A stretch of DNA of 64,000 nucleotides, from the NCBI RefSeq assembly GCF_037203705.1, contig NZ_JBBCAT010000001.1:62001-126000 (forward strand), given 5' to 3'. The notes beneath the pieces are model-generated. The model had not been told where the DNA came from, did not search any database, and was given only the letters and a program-made list of their open reading frames with translations. Origin of the DNA: Prosthecomicrobium sp. N25. GTDB taxonomy: Bacteria; Pseudomonadota; Alphaproteobacteria; Rhizobiales; Ancalomicrobiaceae. Positions within the stretch are counted from its first letter, which is position 1. Each line of letters starts with the position of its first letter. The position numbers and the translations under genes are program-made. Positions 35,391-45,082 of this stretch are shown one piece after another.

Positions 35391-36197
35391 TCACTCGGCG
35401 GCGGCCACTGCATCCCGCCCGCGCCGGCGGCCCATGAGCGCCAGCGTGGTGGCGAGCGCCGCCAGGCCGAGCCCCGCCTGCGCTGCCACGGCCTCCCAGG
35501 TCCCGTTGAAGCCGGCCTCGAGGAACCAGCCCGGAACCGGCGCGTCGTCGACCGGCAAGAGGGCCTGTTCCTGCAGTTCCTGGATCGCCGCACCGACGAA
35601 GCGCAGGCCCATGAGGAAGAGGAACGCGGAAGTCACGAGGAACACCGGACGGAGGGGAAGCCGCACGGCGAGCCATTGCATCGCGCCGAACAGGGCCGCG
35701 AGCAGGACGATCGCGCCCGCGAGGCCGGCCAGGATGCCGAGCGTCCAGCCGCCCGCCTCGCGCGCCATCGCGTGCAGGAACAGGATGGTCTCTCCCCCCT
35801 CGCGGAAGACCGCCAGGAAGGCGAGTGCCCCGAGGGTCGCGGTGGTGCCCGCCGCCAGCGCGCCGTCGGCCGCCCGGCGGAGTTCCTCGGTCCAGCGGCG
35901 CGGATCCTGCCGGAGAAACAGCCAGCCGCTCGTGTAGAGGAGCAGCCCGGCGGCCAGCACCAGCACCGCCGCTTCGAGCCGGTCGTCATGCGCCCCGTTG
36001 AGGAACACCTCGAAGACCGCCGCCGATCCAACGCTCGCGACGAGCGCCAGGGCGGCACCGGCGTAGAGCACCCCGACACGGTCCTGCGCACCGCTCCGCC
36101 GGAGCCAGGCCGAAAGCGATGCGATCACCAGGGTGGCTTCCAGGCCTTCCCTCAGTAGAATTGTTCCAGACTGAAGCGCGAAGGAAAGATCGTTCAT
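35391..36197 (-). CDS. FTR1 family iron permease
   Basis: Inner-membrane high-affinity iron permease of 268 aa with about seven hydrophobic segments. Seen: the two ion-path motifs R16-E-G-L-E20 and R132-E-G-G-E136, the defining REXXE pair of FTR1/EfeU. The start at 36197 (MNDLSFALQSG) places the first REXXE at the normal position; the longer in-frame start at 36257 is rejected. No EfeO/EfeB partner is present. A palindrome upstream (36282-36298) suggests iron-responsive control. It follows the nos operon on the same strand after 183 bp with its own probable promoter. Confidence 0.92.
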   Translation of the reverse strand: MNDLSFALQSGTILLREGLEATLVIASLSAWLRRSGAQDRVGVLYAGAALALVASVGSAAVFEVFLNGAHDDRLEAAVLVLAAGLLLYTSGWLFLRQDPRRWTEELRRAADGALAAGTTATLGALAFLAVFREGGETILFLHAMAREAGGWTLGILAGLAGAIVLLAALFGAMQWLAVRLPLRPVFLVTSAFLFLMGLRFVGAAIQELQEQALLPVDDAPVPGWFLEAGFNGTWEAVAAQAGLGLAALATTLALMGRRRGRDAVAAAE

Positions 36198-36281
36198 GGT
36201 TGTTGCCCGATCGTTTTCGTTGGGCGGACAATAGGTCTGCCGCTCGCTCAGCGTCAATCAGGAAATCGGTTCGGAGATTCG

Positions 36282-36298
36282 ATTGGAATACTTCCAAT
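36282..36298. promoter_or_regulatory. 17-bp palindrome upstream of FTR1 gene, candidate iron operator
   Basis: ATTGGAA-TAC-TTCCAAT is a perfect inverted repeat with 7-bp arms and a 3-bp spacer, about 85 bp upstream of the permease start. It has the size and spacing of rhizobial Irr (ICE-type) boxes, whose arms I recall as TTAGAA/TTCTAA, differing in two positions. The match is suggestive only. Confidence 0.5.
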
Positions 36299-36380
36299 TC
36301 CAGTGAAAGCCTGTCGTCATGCGATTAATTTTGCAGAGACTGCATATCCTGATCGGAGATCGGAGCCCGCGTCGCGGCGA

Positions 36381-37355
36381 TCAGGCCCGGGCCGCGATGA
36401 TCCGGACGTCCGCCCCGCCCGCCATCATCGCCGGAGGGGCGGCCGGGTCGGCGAGGCAGAGGCCGGTCGAGAGCGCGTCCGCCAGGGCGGCCGAGGCCGC
36501 GACCACGCTGACCCGCCGCCACGCCGGGCGGACGATGCCGAGCCGGGGATGCAGGATGTGGCCGACCGCGCCCGCCGGGTCGAGCACCGTACCCAGCGGC
36601 ATGGAGGTGGCGAGCGCCCGGTCGCGCAGCTCGACCACCTCGGCCACGGCACCGCCCTGCGGCCCCTCCGCGATGCCGGCCCGCCAGGCCCGGCCCTCGG
36701 GCGAGCGGCCGAGAGCCCGGGTCTCGCCGATGTCGACGAGCACGTCCCGGCAGCCGCGTGCCTCCAACAGGGCGGCGATCCGGTCGGTCGCGTAGCCCTG
36801 GGCGATGCCGTTCAGGGTCAGCGCCATGCCGGGGTCGGCGAACGCGACCCTCTCATCGTCGAAGGTGACGCGATCGAAGCCGACCAGCGCGCCGGCCCGC
36901 TCCAGCCGGCGCGCGAGCCCGGGATCGCCGGCCTCCCCGCCGGCCGCGAAATGCTCCGCGAGCGTCGCGAAGACCGGCTGCACAGTCGGGTCGAAGAGCC
37001 CCTCGGTCAGCCGGTGGACCACCGCCGCCTGGGCGAGGCAGGCGAGGAGATCGGCGTCCGGCCCCGGCAGGCGGCCGTCGCGATTGAGCCGAACGAGCGC
37101 GCTGTCGGTCCGGTACAGGCTGAAGATCGCCTCGAGCCGGGCCAATTCCGCCTCGACCGCCGCGAAGACCGGCGCGGCCTCCGCCGGGCCGAGCCCTGCC
37201 AGCGTGATCGACGCTCCGGCCCCGAGCGCGAAGCCGTGCCAGCGGGCGACGGGCGTGCCCGCCGCCGCCGGCCCGATGCACCCGGCGGCCGCGCCGAAGG
37301 CGGCGGACAGGGTGAGAAAACGGCGGCGCGTGAGCCCGCCGGCGCGGCTTGCCAT
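36381..37355 (-). CDS. nosX: NosX, ApbE-type FAD:protein FMN transferase
   Basis: Periplasmic flavin transferase of 324 aa that attaches FMN to the NosR flavodomain. Seen: a Tat signal (TRRRFLTLSAAFGAAAG), the ApbE core with IFSLYRTDSALVRLNRDG, LNGIAQGYATDRIAALLE, and DIGETRALGRSPEG, and a late HILHPRLG. It is last in nosRZDFYLX, 1 bp after nosL, the usual position in alphaproteobacteria. Its target site is visible in NosR (SGAT at 153-156). Confidence 0.93.
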   Translation of the reverse strand: MASRAGGLTRRRFLTLSAAFGAAAGCIGPAAAGTPVARWHGFALGAGASITLAGLGPAEAAPVFAAVEAELARLEAIFSLYRTDSALVRLNRDGRLPGPDADLLACLAQAAVVHRLTEGLFDPTVQPVFATLAEHFAAGGEAGDPGLARRLERAGALVGFDRVTFDDERVAFADPGMALTLNGIAQGYATDRIAALLEARGCRDVLVDIGETRALGRSPEGRAWRAGIAEGPQGGAVAEVVELRDRALATSMPLGTVLDPAGAVGHILHPRLGIVRPAWRRVSVVAASAALADALSTGLCLADPAAPPAMMAGGADVRIIAARA

Positions 37356-37356
37356 G

Positions 37357-37896
37357 TCAGTGCTCCGTCGGCTCGACGGCGTGCGTCCCGTCCGCCGAGG
37401 CCACCTTCGGGCCTGCGAATCCCTCGGGGATTTCGCCGATCGCCACGATGCGTCCGCCGTTCGCCGTCACGAAGGCCTCGGCGGCGGCACGATCGCCGAA
37501 CGGGATTGCTTCCGGATCCCCGGCGCCGCCGACCTGGCGGCTCTCGATCACGAACAGCGCCTTGTCGGCGTCGATCCAGTTGCGGGTGCCGGGCTCCTCC
37601 CAGCTCTCGGCCCGGCCCATGTCGCTGACGTAGAGGGCCACGATCTCGCCGTCACGCTCCTGCGAGCGCAGATACGAGAAGGCCTCGCGCACCTGCTCGA
37701 ACCACAAGGGGTGGGGGTTGCCGGCGAGATGCACCTGCGCCTTCGGGCCTTCGTGCTCCATCACGGCCATCTGGCAGTAGTAGCCGATCGCGTCGCGGGT
37801 CATCTCGACGGCCGCCGGCTTCACGCGGGCGACATTCTCCTGGCACCCCGCCAGCAGGGCGGCGGCCAGCACGAGGGGGGCGAACAGGCGTTTCAT
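37357..37896 (-). CDS. nosL: NosL copper chaperone lipoprotein
   Basis: Outer- or inner-membrane-anchored lipoprotein of 179 aa that delivers copper for NosZ. Seen: a lipobox LLAGC with Cys18, DAIGYYCQMAVMEHEGPKAQVHL holding the Cys-x-Met metal motif, and a C-terminal domain with FVTANGGRIV. It overlaps nosY by 4 bp. Assignment is clear from sequence and context. Confidence 0.95.
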   Translation of the reverse strand: MKRLFAPLVLAAALLAGCQENVARVKPAAVEMTRDAIGYYCQMAVMEHEGPKAQVHLAGNPHPLWFEQVREAFSYLRSQERDGEIVALYVSDMGRAESWEEPGTRNWIDADKALFVIESRQVGGAGDPEAIPFGDRAAAEAFVTANGGRIVAIGEIPEGFAGPKVASADGTHAVEPTEH

Positions 37897-38723
37897 GGCG
37901 TGGTCCTCCGGAAGGCGAGGTGGGCGCCCGCGATGCCGCCCGCGAGCCAGAGCCCGAGGACGGCGAGCGCGGTCGCCGGCGGGAAGGGAAGGGTGCGCGC
38001 CGCGCCGTCGAGGCCGCCCGTGGGCGCGCCGTCGCCGATGGCGGCGAGGTTGTAGAGCCGGAACGCATCCCCGGAATTGGCGACGAGCAGCCAGGGGAAG
38101 GCCGTCCTGGTGAAGCTGCCGCCGTCGTCCGCCAGCAGGGCGCCGAGGAGGCCGAGGTCGTAGAGCACGACCACGACCAGCCAGGCCCCGACCGCGATGG
38201 CCGCCGCCGTTCCGGTCTGCCGGACGAGCGCGCTGACCAGCATGCCGAGCGCCACGAAGGCCGCCCCGAGCAGGACCGCGGTGCCGATCAGCCGTGCGAA
38301 GTGGACCGCGCCGCCCGGGTCCCAGCCGTCCGCCCGGATCACCGCCAGGGCCGCGACGCCGTAGCCCGCCACGATGGCGAGCGTGATCACCGCCACGTGC
38401 CCGACGAACTTGGCGAGAAGCACCTCCGTGCGCGCCGCCGGCGTCGCCAGCACGAGCGCCAGCGTGCCGCGCTCGATCTCTCCGGCGAGCGTGTCGTAGG
38501 AGAGGAGCAGCGCGATCAGCGGGACGAGGTAGACCGACAGGGTGGCGAGGCTCGCCGTCGTCAGCGTCAGTCGGTCGACGCGCGTCGCCGTGCTGGCGCC
38601 GCCGCCGAGGAACGCCAGGGCGAGCGCGAAGAGGGCGAGGATCAGCACCGACAGGACGACCCAGCGGTTGCGGACGCCCAGTCTGAGTTCGGAGGCCGCC
38701 AGGGCGGCGATGCGCGCGAACAT
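37893..38723 (-). CDS. nosY: NosY ABC transporter permease
   Basis: Membrane subunit of 276 aa of the NosDFY complex needed for Cu-site assembly in NosZ. Seen: six hydrophobic stretches, an N-terminal cytoplasmic amphipathic segment ELRLGVRNRWVV, and LLSYDTLAGEIERGTLALVLATP, the coupling region typical of this ABC-2 family. It is 3 bp after nosF and overlaps nosL. Confidence 0.93.
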   Translation of the reverse strand: MFARIAALAASELRLGVRNRWVVLSVLILALFALALAFLGGGASTATRVDRLTLTTASLATLSVYLVPLIALLLSYDTLAGEIERGTLALVLATPAARTEVLLAKFVGHVAVITLAIVAGYGVAALAVIRADGWDPGGAVHFARLIGTAVLLGAAFVALGMLVSALVRQTGTAAAIAVGAWLVVVVLYDLGLLGALLADDGGSFTRTAFPWLLVANSGDAFRLYNLAAIGDGAPTGGLDGAARTLPFPPATALAVLGLWLAGGIAGAHLAFRRTTP

Positions 38724-38726
38724 GGG

Positions 38727-39644
38727 TCAGGCCCTCCCCCGGCCGTCGCTGCTCCAGTGGCGATAGACGTCGTCGAGGCTCGGCAGCGCGACCTCCACGT
38801 CCTCGACCAGCGCCCCGAGCTCCGCCACCTGACCGAGCAGGCCGAGCTTCTCGTCATGGGCGCAGACGAGCTCGACGCCCCGACCGTTGACCCGGCGCCC
38901 CTCCAGCCGCAGCGCCACCTCGTCGGCGGTCCCGGCCTGCGCCTCGATGCGGATGCGGATGGGCAGGCCGGCCGCGCGGCGCAGGTTCGCCAGCGTGTCG
39001 TCCGCCACCAGCCGGCCGCGCGACAGGATCGCCACCCGGTCGGTGCGCGCCTCCACCTCGGAGAGGGAGTGGGAGGAGAGCAGCACCGCGGTCCCGGCCT
39101 CCGCGACCGCCTCGATCAGCTCGTAGAACTCCCGGCGCGAGACGGGATCGAGCCCGGACGTCGGCTCGTCGAGCAGGAGGATCTTCGGCCGGCCGATCAG
39201 GGCCTGGGCCAGTCCCAGCCGCTGCCGCATCCCCTTCGAATAGGTGCCGACCGCCCGGTCGGCCGCGTGCAGGATGCCGACGCGCTCGAGCAGCGGCTCG
39301 GCCGCGGCGCGCGGCTCGCCCTTGAGCGTGGCGAACAGGCGCAGCACCTCGCGTCCCGTCAGGGCCTTCTGGAACACCACGTTCTCGGGCAGGTATGAGA
39401 CCGCCCGCCGCGCCGCCACCGAGCCCGGCGCGGCGCCGGCCACCCGGATCGTGCCGCCGTCGGGCCTGAGGAAGCCGAGCACGCATTTGAAGAGCGTGGA
39501 CTTGCCCGCCCCGTTGTGTCCCAGCAGGGCGACGCGCTCGCCCGGGCGCAGGGCGAGGGACACGGCGGCGAGCGCCTCAACGCCGGCGAAGCGCTTGGCG
39601 AGGCCGGAGACCTCGAGGACGGGTTCGGCCGTGGCGTCGGTCAT
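38727..39644 (-). CDS. nosF: NosF ABC transporter ATPase
   Basis: Cytoplasmic ATPase of 305 aa. Seen: Walker A GHNGAGKST (about residues 41-49), signature YSKGMRQRLGLAQAL (about 133-147), Walker B ILLLDEPTSGLD (about 154-165) and the switch His in SSHSLSE. It drives NosY with NosD on the periplasmic side. Spacing to neighbours is 1 and 3 bp. Confidence 0.96.
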   Translation of the reverse strand: MTDATAEPVLEVSGLAKRFAGVEALAAVSLALRPGERVALLGHNGAGKSTLFKCVLGFLRPDGGTIRVAGAAPGSVAARRAVSYLPENVVFQKALTGREVLRLFATLKGEPRAAAEPLLERVGILHAADRAVGTYSKGMRQRLGLAQALIGRPKILLLDEPTSGLDPVSRREFYELIEAVAEAGTAVLLSSHSLSEVEARTDRVAILSRGRLVADDTLANLRRAAGLPIRIRIEAQAGTADEVALRLEGRRVNGRGVELVCAHDEKLGLLGQVAELGALVEDVEVALPSLDDVYRHWSSDGRGRA

Positions 39645-39645
39645 G

Positions 39646-40926
39646 TCAGCTGCCCTCCTTCGGGCCCTTGGCCGGGTCCGGCGCGATCTCGACGGGCTTC
39701 ATCAGCGGATGGCTGTCGATCACGCCCCCGGGCAGCAGGCCGGGGAAGCGCGACTGGGACCAGCGGATGAGCTGCACCGCCGGCGAGCCGATCAGCAGTC
39801 GCGCGGAGGGCTGGGACCAGAGGATCTGGTCGACGACGTCGTTCGGCCGGTAGGGGCTGTCGGCGAGGCCGTCGCCGTCCAGGTCGAAGGCGGCGTTGTC
39901 GGACCAGTAGTTGCCGCGGCCCTTGTCGGACCATTCGTGCCACTTGGTGCCGACGTATTTCACCTGGGTCCGGTTGCCCACGAAGGCGTTGCCGGCGATG
40001 ACGTTGCGGTCCGAGCCGGCGGTGAAGTGGATGCCGATCGCGCAGCCCTCGAAGCGGTTGCCGAGCACCCGGTTCTTGTTGGCGTTGTACATGAACAGGC
40101 ACTTGTCGCGCCCGTCGAGCACCAGGTTGCCGGTGACCGTGGAGTCGTTGGCGTAGTTGAGCAGGATGCCGTGGCTGCGGTCGCGGATCGAGCGGTTGTC
40201 CTTGAGGACCAGCCGCTTGGAATACATCAGCGCATACCCGAGGTCGTTGCCGACCGAGACGTTGCCGCTGACCTCGATGTCGTCGGCGTTCATGGAGTGG
40301 ACCGCGAAGCGCAGCTCCTCGAAGCGGTTGTTGCGGTAGACGGCCTTCGAGGAGGTGTTGATGAAGAGCCCGTCTCGCCCGGAGCGGATCAAGTTTTCCT
40401 CCACGGTGAGGCCCGGTGCCTGCCAGACGTAGACGCCCGGGCCGCGCTCGCTCTGCCGGAGGTCCCGCCGGCCCACGATGGCGTTGCCGCTGATCGTCAC
40501 GTCGCGCCCGCCGTGCACGTCGACGCCCACCAGGTTGTTGACGATGCGGTTCCCCTCGACGCGCGTGCGGAGCGCGCCCTTCAGGACGGAGATGCCCGCG
40601 TCGATCGTCTTCAGGGACGGGCCGGACCCGGTCACGTAGAGCCCGCGCAGCACCACGTCCGGGCCGGTCACCCGGATCACCGAGCCGGTGCCGGTGCCCC
40701 TGACGGTGGCGGCGCCGCCGCCGTCCAGGGTCAGCGGCTTGTCGATCTCGACAGGTCCGCCGTGAAGGCCCGGCGCGAGCCGGAGGATGTCCCCCGGCTC
40801 GGCCGTCTCGATCGCGTGGACCAGCGCGCCCGGCTCGGCCGGCACCGTGCGCTCGCCCGCCGACGTCGAGGTCGGGAGGCACGCGGCGGCGAGGAGCCCG
40901 AGGAGCGGGACGGGACAGGCGCGCAT
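39646..40926 (-). CDS. nosD: NosD periplasmic copper-site maturation protein
   Basis: Periplasmic right-handed beta-helix protein of 426 aa. Seen: a signal peptide (PLLGLLAAACLPTS, cleavage near SAG-ERT), then repeated coils with N-x-I/V-x-G/N patterns (GNRIVNNLVGVDVHG, GNAIVGRR, GNVSVGNDLGYALMYS, GNLVLDGRDK), and the C-terminal YWSDNAAFDLDGDGLADSPY. It works with NosFY and NosL. The start at 40926 lies 5 bp after the nosZ stop; a longer in-frame reading would overlap nosZ. Confidence 0.95.
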   Translation of the reverse strand: MRACPVPLLGLLAAACLPTSTSAGERTVPAEPGALVHAIETAEPGDILRLAPGLHGGPVEIDKPLTLDGGGAATVRGTGTGSVIRVTGPDVVLRGLYVTGSGPSLKTIDAGISVLKGALRTRVEGNRIVNNLVGVDVHGGRDVTISGNAIVGRRDLRQSERGPGVYVWQAPGLTVEENLIRSGRDGLFINTSSKAVYRNNRFEELRFAVHSMNADDIEVSGNVSVGNDLGYALMYSKRLVLKDNRSIRDRSHGILLNYANDSTVTGNLVLDGRDKCLFMYNANKNRVLGNRFEGCAIGIHFTAGSDRNVIAGNAFVGNRTQVKYVGTKWHEWSDKGRGNYWSDNAAFDLDGDGLADSPYRPNDVVDQILWSQPSARLLIGSPAVQLIRWSQSRFPGLLPGGVIDSHPLMKPVEIAPDPAKGPKEGS

Positions 40927-40931
40927 GGCGG

Positions 40932-42851
40932 TCACGCGGTGCGACGCTTCACCAGCATCCGGCCCTGCATCTCCATGTGGAGCGCATGGCAGAACCACTG
41001 GCAGTAGTAGTGGTACACGCCCGGCTTGTCGGCCTTGAAGGTGACCGAGGCGGTCGCCTGCGGGGCGAGCTCCATGGCGACCCCGTAGTTGGCCAGGGTG
41101 AAGCCGTGCGCGAGGTCGTCGACGTCGTCGAGGTTGGTGATCGTGATGGTCACCTCGTCACCCTCGTTGACCTCGAACTTCTCGATGCTGAAGGCCGGCG
41201 CGGTGGTGGTCATGTAGACCCGCACCTTGGTGCCGTCCCGGATCACGTGCTCGGCCTTCTCGAGGTCGACGCCATCCTTCTTGGCGAGCTGGCGCGCGTC
41301 CTCCCAGAACGGGTCGTCGCGGTCCCAGACGGTCTTCGGATTGATCTTCGACCGGTGGACGATGACGCAGTCGTGCGGCTCGGCGTAGGTCGGGCTGTCG
41401 TGCACGATCTTCATCCGGTCGCCCGAGATGTCGATCAGCTGCTCGTTCTCCGGCTTGATCGGGCCGACGTTCAGGTAGCGGTCCTTGGAGAACTTGTTGA
41501 GGGCGACCACCCACTTGCCGTCGGCCTCGGCGGTCTCGCCCATGGTCGCCTGCACGTGGCCCGGCTGGTAGTGGACGTCCACCTTGTCGACGATCGGGTC
41601 GACCTTCTCGCCCCTGTAGGCGCGGCTCGCCTTGTCGAGGTTCCACTTCACCACCTGGCTGTCCAGGAACAGCGTGGTGAAGCAGTTGCCCTTGCCGTCG
41701 AAGGTGGTGTGCAGCGGGCCGAGGCCGAGCTTCGGCTCCGCCACCACGGCCGAGCGGGGGTCGGCGCCCTTCTCGAAGATCGCGTCGACCAGGGTCACGT
41801 CGAGCACGGTCGCGGTCGGGGACAGCTTCCCGTTGATGACCACGTGGCGCTTGTCGGGAGCCGTGTTGCAGCCGTGCGGGCTGTTGGCGACGGGGATGTA
41901 GGCCGTGTAGGGCGAGCCCTTGCGGCCGTCGAGAACCGGCACGCCGTTCATGACCTGCGCCTTGCCGGCCTTCACGGCCTCCTCGATGCGCTTGATGTTG
42001 AAGACCGTGACCCAGTCCATCTCGTTGGCGGTCATTTCGGCCGTGTCGACGCCCTCTTCCGAGTTGTAGCAGGTCGAGAAGGCGTATTTGCCCTGGTAGT
42101 CCGCGTCGCAGTTGTCCAGGTTGCCCGAGACGATCACCTGCCAGGCGACCTTCATGGTGTCGCCGTCGATCGCGGTGAAGATCGACACGTACTTCTTGGG
42201 CTCGTCGAGCACGGTGCCGTCGTTCGGCAGCGGCACCCGGTGCTCCCCGTTGGCGAAGACGTAGCCGGTGCGCGGATACTTCTGGTTCCTGAGGCCGTGC
42301 AGGTCGGAGGCGTTCGGCACCTCCACGATCTTGTCGACCTTCATGACGTCGCAGCGGATGCGGGCGACGCGGGTGTTCGCCTTGTCGTTCACGAAGATGT
42401 AGCGGCCGTCGTAGCTGCCGTCCGTGTAGGACATGCGCGGGTGATGGGCGTCGCCGTTGAGGAAGGTCTTCTGGCCCTGCTTGGCGAGGAACGCCTTGGT
42501 GACCGGCAGGAGATCCTGGGTGGCGACCTTGAGGCTCTCGTTCGTCTGCAGCCAGCCCGAGGCGGAGCAGCGGTTGAACACCGGGATGCGCATCAGCTCG
42601 CGCATGGACGGGACCCCGACGATGCGGATCTCGCCCGACTGCCCGGACGACCAGATGCCGTAGTATTCGTCGAGCTCGCCGGGCTCCAGCACGTGCTTCG
42701 CCCCGGCTCCGGCCGCCTGGGCGGCGTTGCCGGAGACGAGGGTGGCGCCGGTTCCCGCGGCGGCCGCGGCGACGCCCGCGACGAGCGCGGTCTTGGCTGT
42801 GCCGCCGAGCAGGGCTCTGCGGGAAAGTTCGGTATCGGCCTTGTCGGACAT
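40932..42851 (-). CDS. nosZ: Nitrous-oxide reductase NosZ (clade I, Tat-exported)
   Basis: Periplasmic enzyme of 639 aa that reduces N2O to N2. Seen: a Tat signal ([18 protein letters not shown]), a seven-bladed propeller with CuZ histidines including H136-H137 in DAHHPRMS and EPHD, and the C-terminal cupredoxin domain with the CuA cluster C617-x-W619-x-C621, H625 and M628. The Tat signal marks clade I. It follows nosR by 23 bp with GGAGACC upstream of the ATG at 42851. All key ligands appear intact. Confidence 0.98.
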   Translation of the reverse strand: MSDKADTELSRRALLGGTAKTALVAGVAAAAAGTGATLVSGNAAQAAGAGAKHVLEPGELDEYYGIWSSGQSGEIRIVGVPSMRELMRIPVFNRCSASGWLQTNESLKVATQDLLPVTKAFLAKQGQKTFLNGDAHHPRMSYTDGSYDGRYIFVNDKANTRVARIRCDVMKVDKIVEVPNASDLHGLRNQKYPRTGYVFANGEHRVPLPNDGTVLDEPKKYVSIFTAIDGDTMKVAWQVIVSGNLDNCDADYQGKYAFSTCYNSEEGVDTAEMTANEMDWVTVFNIKRIEEAVKAGKAQVMNGVPVLDGRKGSPYTAYIPVANSPHGCNTAPDKRHVVINGKLSPTATVLDVTLVDAIFEKGADPRSAVVAEPKLGLGPLHTTFDGKGNCFTTLFLDSQVVKWNLDKASRAYRGEKVDPIVDKVDVHYQPGHVQATMGETAEADGKWVVALNKFSKDRYLNVGPIKPENEQLIDISGDRMKIVHDSPTYAEPHDCVIVHRSKINPKTVWDRDDPFWEDARQLAKKDGVDLEKAEHVIRDGTKVRVYMTTTAPAFSIEKFEVNEGDEVTITITNLDDVDDLAHGFTLANYGVAMELAPQATASVTFKADKPGVYHYYCQWFCHALHMEMQGRMLVKRRTA

Positions 42852-42874
42852 GATGGTCTCCTTCGATCCGACGG

Positions 42875-45082
42875 TCATTCCGCGGGCGCCGGCGCCTTCG
42901 CCGGAACCTTGGAAGGGGTGGGGGAGGGGGGCTTGAGGCCCGTCTGCTCCTCGAAGCGCTGGCGCTTCTTCATGCGCTGCACGACGACCGGGCACTTGGC
43001 CGTGTGCTGGTAGAGGACTTGGCAGTTGAGGCAGGAGATGCACTCGTTGGGATTGATCTCGCCGGTCGGGTGGATCGCCTCGACGGGGCAGTCCTTGGCG
43101 CAGACCTGGCAGGGCGAGCCGCATTCCCGGTAGCGCTTCAGCCAGCGGAACATGTGCAGCCGGGCCGGGATCGCGAGCGCGGCGCCGAGCGGGCAGAGGT
43201 AGCGGCAGTAGAAGCGCTCGATGAACAGGCCGGCGACGAGGAGCAGCACCGCGAAGAGCACGAAGGGCCAGGCGCGGACGAACTTCAGGATGATCGCCGT
43301 CTTGAACGGCTCCACCTCGGCGTAGTGCTCGGCGACGTCGAGGCTGTACAGCGACAGGCCGAAGAGGCCGAGGAAGATCATGTACTTCAACGGCCACAGG
43401 CGCTCGTGCAGGCCCCACGGCAGCTTCACCTGCGGGACGCCCAGCCGGCGTGCGAGCTTGTTGGTCAGTTCCTGGAGGGCGCCGAACGGGCAGAGCCAGC
43501 CGCAATAGGCGCCGCGCCCCCAGAAGAGCAGCGCCGCGGCGACCGAGAACCACAGGGTGAAGACCAGCGGGTCCATCAGGAACGTGTCCCATCGGAAACC
43601 CGAGGTGGCGGCGTTGACGAAGGCGAGCACGTTGACGACCGAGAGCTGAGCGTTGGCCCAGAAGCCGATGAAGACCAGCGTGTAGAGCAGGAATCCGGTC
43701 CTCAGGGCGTTGAACAGCCGCTCGTTGCGGGTCGCCTGCGCCTGGAAGAAGAAGATGCCGGTGAGGAGCAGGATGCCGCCCGCCAGGATCGAGACCTCGG
43801 TCTTCTTGTCGGCCCAGATGCGGGCCCACAGGTGCTCGACCGTGTCGCCCTCGGGGCGGTTCGTCGCGGCGGCCGGCTGGCTCGCGGCCGGCGCGGCCGG
43901 CGGCAGGGCCAGCCACCGGGCCGGCAGTTGGTAGCCGAGGTCGTAGGTGAGGAAGATCTTGTCGACCGGGCCGACCGCGCGCTGGACGAGCAGTTGCAGC
44001 CGGAACGGAGCGCCCGGTTCGAAGCCCGCCTCCCGGGGGATGATGAAGAGGTCGGCCTCCGGGAAGGCCGGGGCGCCCGCCGCCGCGACCTCGCCGACGC
44101 GCCGTTGCTGCTTGTCGCGGAAGCGGACGGAGCGGTCGCCCTGGACGAGCGTGATGCGGTCGAAGATGCCGCCGCGGACGTAGCCGGAGCCCTTGTAGGA
44201 ATAGCGGCCGCGTCCGGCGACGAAGAGGGCGTGCTCTCCGTCCTTCAGCCGCGCCTTGAGGTTCGCCCACTCCGCCTCGCCGAGCAGGCTGCGGCCGATC
44301 GAGGGCACGTCGGCGAGCCCGACATAGAGGTCGACATAGGCGTCCTCGGCGGGGCCAGGCTCGACGTGGGCCTCGTTGCGTGGGTCGCCGATCCTGGCGA
44401 AGGCCTCGTTGATCTGGCCGACGTCGACCGTCAGCCGCTTGAGCGAGCCGTCGCCCACCAGGGCCTCGAAGTCGCGGATCTCCAGCCGGCCGGCGTCGAT
44501 GGCCGGCTTCGGCCCGGTGTCCGCCCGCCCGTCGCTCAGGCCGCCGAGCTTCAGCGCGCGGGCGACCTTGAGGCCGGCGCGCACGATCGAATCGTCGATG
44601 ACCATGATGGTGACGGTCGCGCCCGAGACGATGTCGAGTTCGTGCGCGAGGCCCGTGCCCCGCGCCTCCTTGCGCAGGTCGAGCCCGGCATACTTAGCCG
44701 TCACCTCGCGGATCCGCGCGTCCGGGATGCCGATCAGGACGATCGGCTCGGAATGCTTGACCAGCTTCACGCCGCGCACGACGGCGTCCTTGTCGACCGC
44801 CGCGACCACGTGGATCGGCTTGCCGGAATACCCGGTGGTGGGCACGAAGTCGGAGGTCAGGAAGGCCCACGCGACGGTCTCTCCCCCCTTGAGGACGGGG
44901 GTGACGCGCAGATCCTGGCGCTGCGTTCCGAAGCCCTCCGCCCCGGGCACGAGCTCGGACGCCTCCAGGGCGGCGAGGAAGTCCGCCAGCCGGGCCTCGG
45001 CGAGGGCAGGGCCTGCGCCCGCGACGCCGATCAGGAGCGCCAGCAGGGCGAGCAGGAGGACGATCGGACGGGGAAGCGGCAT
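42875..45082 (-). CDS. nosR: NosR membrane flavo-iron-sulfur protein
   Basis: Membrane protein of 735 aa that supplies electrons to, or regulates, NosZ. Seen: a signal segment (residues 5-28), a periplasmic FMN-binding domain with SGAT at 153-156 where ApbE/NosX attaches FMN, about six membrane helices between 420 and 650, two CxxxCP motifs ([21 protein letters not shown]), and two C-terminal 4Fe-4S clusters ([20 protein letters not shown]). First gene of nosRZDFYLX. The start at 45082 is 69 bp downstream of an FNR-type box. Confidence 0.97.
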   Translation of the reverse strand: MPLPRPIVLLLALLALLIGVAGAGPALAEARLADFLAALEASELVPGAEGFGTQRQDLRVTPVLKGGETVAWAFLTSDFVPTTGYSGKPIHVVAAVDKDAVVRGVKLVKHSEPIVLIGIPDARIREVTAKYAGLDLRKEARGTGLAHELDIVSGATVTIMVIDDSIVRAGLKVARALKLGGLSDGRADTGPKPAIDAGRLEIRDFEALVGDGSLKRLTVDVGQINEAFARIGDPRNEAHVEPGPAEDAYVDLYVGLADVPSIGRSLLGEAEWANLKARLKDGEHALFVAGRGRYSYKGSGYVRGGIFDRITLVQGDRSVRFRDKQQRRVGEVAAAGAPAFPEADLFIIPREAGFEPGAPFRLQLLVQRAVGPVDKIFLTYDLGYQLPARWLALPPAAPAASQPAAATNRPEGDTVEHLWARIWADKKTEVSILAGGILLLTGIFFFQAQATRNERLFNALRTGFLLYTLVFIGFWANAQLSVVNVLAFVNAATSGFRWDTFLMDPLVFTLWFSVAAALLFWGRGAYCGWLCPFGALQELTNKLARRLGVPQVKLPWGLHERLWPLKYMIFLGLFGLSLYSLDVAEHYAEVEPFKTAIILKFVRAWPFVLFAVLLLVAGLFIERFYCRYLCPLGAALAIPARLHMFRWLKRYRECGSPCQVCAKDCPVEAIHPTGEINPNECISCLNCQVLYQHTAKCPVVVQRMKKRQRFEEQTGLKPPSPTPSKVPAKAPAPAE

